60,658 nucleotides of DNA, taken from Candidatus Nomurabacteria bacterium (GTDB lineage: Bacteria > Patescibacteriota > Saccharimonadia > Saccharimonadales > Saccharimonadaceae). The DNA lies in NCBI GenBank assembly GCA_020631935.1, contig JACKGP010000005.1:1-60658 (forward strand), in the 5' to 3' direction. This document shows, piece by piece, positions 58,816 through 60,658 of the stretch. The notes beneath the pieces were generated by a model. It saw only the letters and a list, made by a program, of their open reading frames with translations. It was not told where the DNA came from and made no database searches. How positions within the stretch are numbered: position 1 is the stretch's first letter; the number at the start of each line of letters is the position of its first letter. Made by a program: the position numbers and the translations under genes.

Positions 58816-58891
58816 GCGGGTATAGCTCAGTTGTTAGAGCGCTTCCTTGCCATGGAAGAGGCCAGGAGTTAGAGTCTCCTTACCCGCACCA
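58816..58891 (+). tRNA. tRNA-Gly (anticodon GCC) with unusual D- and T-loops
   Basis: The 76-nt cloverleaf includes an encoded CCA. The acceptor stem is GCGGGTA/TACCCGC with discriminator A. The anticodon loop is TTGCCAT. The D-loop is AGTTGTTA where AGTTGGTA is usual, so position 19 is T. The T-loop is TTAGAGT where TTCGAGT is usual, so position 56 is A. The two changes together would replace the G19-C56 elbow pair with T19-A56. It has a full promoter and terminator of its own. Confidence 0.95.
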
Positions 58892-58903
58892 AACTTGAGA
58901 TTT

Positions 58904-58924
58904 TGAGCCGAAAGGCTCTTTTTT
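58904..58924 (+). terminator. Intrinsic terminator of tRNA-Gly
   Basis: GAGCC-GAAA-GGCTC followed by six T, starting 13 nt after the CCA end. Confidence 0.88.
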
Positions 58925-59040
58925 GCCACACAGACTCAGACTTAACGGCGCAGCTCAGCTTATGACACATAAAGGTAGCGTATAAATAAAAAATAATGGG
59001 AGCAGACAAAACAGTCCGCCTAGATTTAGACTAATTCAAT

Positions 59041-59084
59041 AACACAAACTTACCATCGCCCCAGTCAATCTGGGGTTTTGTGTT
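59041..59084 (+). terminator. Terminator-like hairpin upstream of the small membrane protein gene
   Basis: CCCCA (59059-59063) pairs with TGGGG (59071-59075) and is followed by TTTT. An outer AACACAAA/TTTTGTGTT arm extends the stem. It merges into the next gene's -10 region, so it may insulate that promoter. Confidence 0.55.
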
Positions 59085-59089
59085 ATATT
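59084..59089 (+). promoter_or_regulatory. Extended -10 box of the 80-residue membrane protein gene
   Basis: TATATT preceded by TGT, 6 nt before the GTG at 59096. Confidence 0.5.
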
Positions 59090-59095
59090 AAAGAT

Positions 59096-59338
59096 GTGAA
59101 CGACGGTATTTCAGCAGAACAAACATGTGCAATGAACGCCATTGGGGCGCAAGGGGATTTCGAGCATCTATGCAATCCCGATGGTGCAGTCAAAAACCAC
59201 CCCGAGAATACTACATTTACCCTGCGTGACAATAATGCGATTTCTGCTACCATAAATAACGATCACTTACTTGTCGCTGCTGGTTTAATTATTGTCGCTC
59301 TGGCCACACTTAGTGCAATTATCATAAACAGAGTCTGA
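59096..59338 (+). CDS. Small C-tail-anchored membrane protein (hypothetical)
   Basis: An 80-residue protein from GTG at 59096; an in-frame TTG at 59078 lies upstream of the -10 box, so it cannot be on the transcript. A polar N-terminal part has two cysteines (EQTCAMNAIG and HLCNPDGA) and an acidic patch. One C-terminal hydrophobic helix (LLVAAGLIIVALATLSAIII) ends NRV. Function and family unknown. It is probably leaderless. Confidence 0.6.
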   Translation: MNDGISAEQTCAMNAIGAQGDFEHLCNPDGAVKNHPENTTFTLRDNNAISATINNDHLLVAAGLIIVALATLSAIIINRV

Positions 59339-59418
59339 AAGAAGAAGCCTAGCCCTAGAAAAAAGAAGCTCGGCTCTAAGTAACACATCACACCGACTAG
59401 ATAGGAGAATACATCGAA

Positions 59419-60066
59419 ATGAGCGAGTATACAAAAACACCCGAAAGACTGCCACAGGATCCAGAATTACTTGAGTGTCAAATTGCCATAAAGGACATTT
59501 GCGACACCGTTCTATCTAAAAAGCCAAAGGGCGACATATTCATATTTTGGGATATCGACAACGACAAAGATCCTTATGAAGTACAAGAAAAGCTAATGTC
59601 TATTGGCATGGGTGATCTGCTGCTGAAAGATGGCGACTCTCTGTCGTCACACGATAGTGAATACTATCCTGACCTAGACTTACGCGTAGGCAGTGCGAAG
59701 TTAATCGGCACAAGCGTGCGAGCATGGGGCTCGGAGTGCCCCAAAAAACGACGCGGAGATGTCGGCCCACCTTATGAAGTTTTCAGCTACCCGGGCGAAA
59801 ATGACTGGAGAAGGCAGCTAGATATAATCCTCGTGTACTCGAATGGCAAAGAGTTGGCGCAACAAACAATCAGTGTTCAGACTAGCTCATCTCTGGCGGG
59901 TAGACTGCCGCACGTATACAGAGACGTATGGGCTGCAGCCTATGCAGAAACGGGCTACGAAGGCCATGACCAGATTTACAGAAATGCAAAAAATGACGAA
60001 GAGGTATACGAATTTTTAGCTATAGCTAGCGAGCTAATCTCAAGCAAGACCAAACAAGATAGTTGA
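59419..60066 (+). CDS. Conserved-looking hypothetical protein
   Basis: A 215-residue soluble protein of unknown function. Sequence is acidic, with FIFWDIDNDKDPYEVQEKLM near residue 43 and a later GYEGHDQIYRNAKNDEEVYE. No signal peptide or membrane helix. A TAGGAG Shine-Dalgarno lies about 11 nt before the ATG. Its stop overlaps the start of the DUF192 gene (TGATG), so the two are translated together and may work together. Confidence 0.65.
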   Translation: MSEYTKTPERLPQDPELLECQIAIKDICDTVLSKKPKGDIFIFWDIDNDKDPYEVQEKLMSIGMGDLLLKDGDSLSSHDSEYYPDLDLRVGSAKLIGTSVRAWGSECPKKRRGDVGPPYEVFSYPGENDWRRQLDIILVYSNGKELAQQTISVQTSSSLAGRLPHVYRDVWAAAYAETGYEGHDQIYRNAKNDEEVYEFLAIASELISSKTKQDS

Positions 60067-60542
60067 TGCTAACAAAATCTAGATTCGCCGCAACCCTAGT
60101 AGCCACACTGGTGTTTTTTACTGGCATAGCTGTATTTATATGGCAACTAAGCGGCTCTAAATTACCGAACTATCCTAGGGTTGAGGCGACTATAGCTAAT
60201 GAAAAATTTACACTTTTAGCACCGCAAACTACAAAAGAACGACAGCGCGGCTTAAGCGCCGTGGCCAAGCTGCCAAGTGGCTACGGAATGCTGTTCCCTG
60301 GCCACAAATACATTCGCATATGGATGAAAGACATGAAGTATCCCATTGACATAGTCTGGATCGATAAAGATGGCAAGGTGATTCATATAGTCGACAATGC
60401 CCGGCCATCGAGTTACCCCAAAACTACTTTTGTAAACCCAGAAAACACTGCCGCAAAATATGCCATAGAGCTAAATTCTGGCGAAGCAAAGCGACTAGGC
60501 CTAGGTAGTACCTCGACTATAGATATGGCACTCAGTAAATAG
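60066..60542 (+). CDS. DUF192 family membrane-anchored protein
   Basis: A 158-residue protein from the ATG at 60066, overlapping the previous stop. Residues about 8-30 (ATLVATLVFFTGIAVFIWQL) form an N-terminal anchor or signal. The rest is a DUF192 domain with GYGMLFPGHKYIRIWMKDMK and YPIDIVWIDKDGKVIHIV, the family hallmark, and a final ELNSGEAKRLGL. DUF192 proteins are exported or membrane-bound and have no known enzymatic role. The typical size is about 130-160. Confidence 0.88.
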   Translation: MLTKSRFAATLVATLVFFTGIAVFIWQLSGSKLPNYPRVEATIANEKFTLLAPQTTKERQRGLSAVAKLPSGYGMLFPGHKYIRIWMKDMKYPIDIVWIDKDGKVIHIVDNARPSSYPKTTFVNPENTAAKYAIELNSGEAKRLGLGSTSTIDMALSK

Positions 60543-60563
60543 TATGGCTATGTAGATATAGTA

Positions 60564-60658
60564 TTAATCTTTACGCAAAGCTCGCAACATCACACCCGCA
60601 AGCGCAAGTAGCGTTGAAGATATGGCAAGTACTGGTACTAGATTTGTATTGTTCTTTG
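60564..60658 (-). CDS. Partial C-terminus of a membrane-anchored protein
   Basis: Only 31 codons are in the window, open at the right edge. The visible end is KNNTNLVPVLAISSTLLALA then GVMLRALRKD and a stop: one hydrophobic helix followed by a positively charged tail. It resembles a C-terminal membrane anchor of a surface protein. An LPxTG motif is not seen in the visible part. It converges on the DUF192 gene, 21 bp apart. Confidence 0.5.
   Translation of the reverse strand, partial: KNNTNLVPVLAISSTLLALAGVMLRALRKD

Noticed and set aside
1..60658. Recoding of TGA (as in Gracilibacteria/Absconditabacteria)
   Set aside because: TGA is used as a stop with overlapping ATGA starts in many places (for example cyoC/cyoD and the island operon), and no long gene is interrupted by it.
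1..60658. CRISPR array or cas genes
   Set aside because: No regularly spaced direct repeats and no Cas-like protein were seen.

Overview
The window looks like the chromosome of a reduced-genome bacterium of the Patescibacteria/CPR, most consistent with Saccharibacteria (TM7). This is a judgement from gene content read by eye, not from a database search. Signs are short intergenic gaps, many small membrane proteins, a 48-residue L32 without zinc cysteines, split transketolase genes, GatCAB amidotransferase, and a cyo quinol oxidase operon inside an otherwise fermentative gene set. The standard code fits everywhere, with TGA used as a stop. Many first genes of operons have a -10 box only 6-9 nt upstream of the start codon and no Shine-Dalgarno, so leaderless mRNAs appear common.

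Layout. 1-12.4 kb: dnaE (C-terminus cut by the window edge), small stress/envelope proteins, galU, gatB/HEPN-like/gatA/gatC, uvrB, two surface-anchored proteins sharing a nearly identical N-terminal anchor, and a LOG-family enzyme. 12.5-20 kb: a sugar-phosphate cluster (two PfkB kinases, class II aldolase, split transketolase, ribulose-P epimerase, RpiB, GAPDH) able to link pentose phosphates to lower glycolysis. 20-25.9 kb: (p)ppGpp synthetase/hydrolase, Nudix, pyrophosphatase, two phosphodiesterase-type enzymes, thioredoxin reductase and FKBP. 26-30.7 kb: cyoABCDE. 30.7-42.9 kb: ABC exporter, ThrE-like exporter, pheS/SGNH hydrolase/pheT, aquaporin-like channel, rmuC, PAP2 and a pilin-like protein.

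43.4-49.1 kb: the most unusual part. A 61-bp inverted repeat (one mismatch) brackets a compact five-gene operon plus one convergent gene. The operon encodes a PheRS-alpha-like ligase with an FDX-ACB domain, an AlaRS-core-like protein, a SAM methyltransferase and two dCTP-deaminase-like paralogues. The convergent gene encodes an MccF-type S66 serine peptidase. The right repeat lies about 90 bp from the 3' end of a tRNA-Gln gene. I infer an accessory island, perhaps for an aminoacyl- or peptidyl-nucleotide product with MccF-type self-immunity. Nothing in the window proves the product.

49.1-60.7 kb: tRNA-Gln, a possible small RNA, trmD, khpA, rpsP, rnc, Nudix, nusB, rpmF, leuS, a large surface protein, a MurF-like ligase, an odd tRNA-Gly (T19/A56 instead of G19/C56), and a tail of poorly known small genes including a DUF192 protein.
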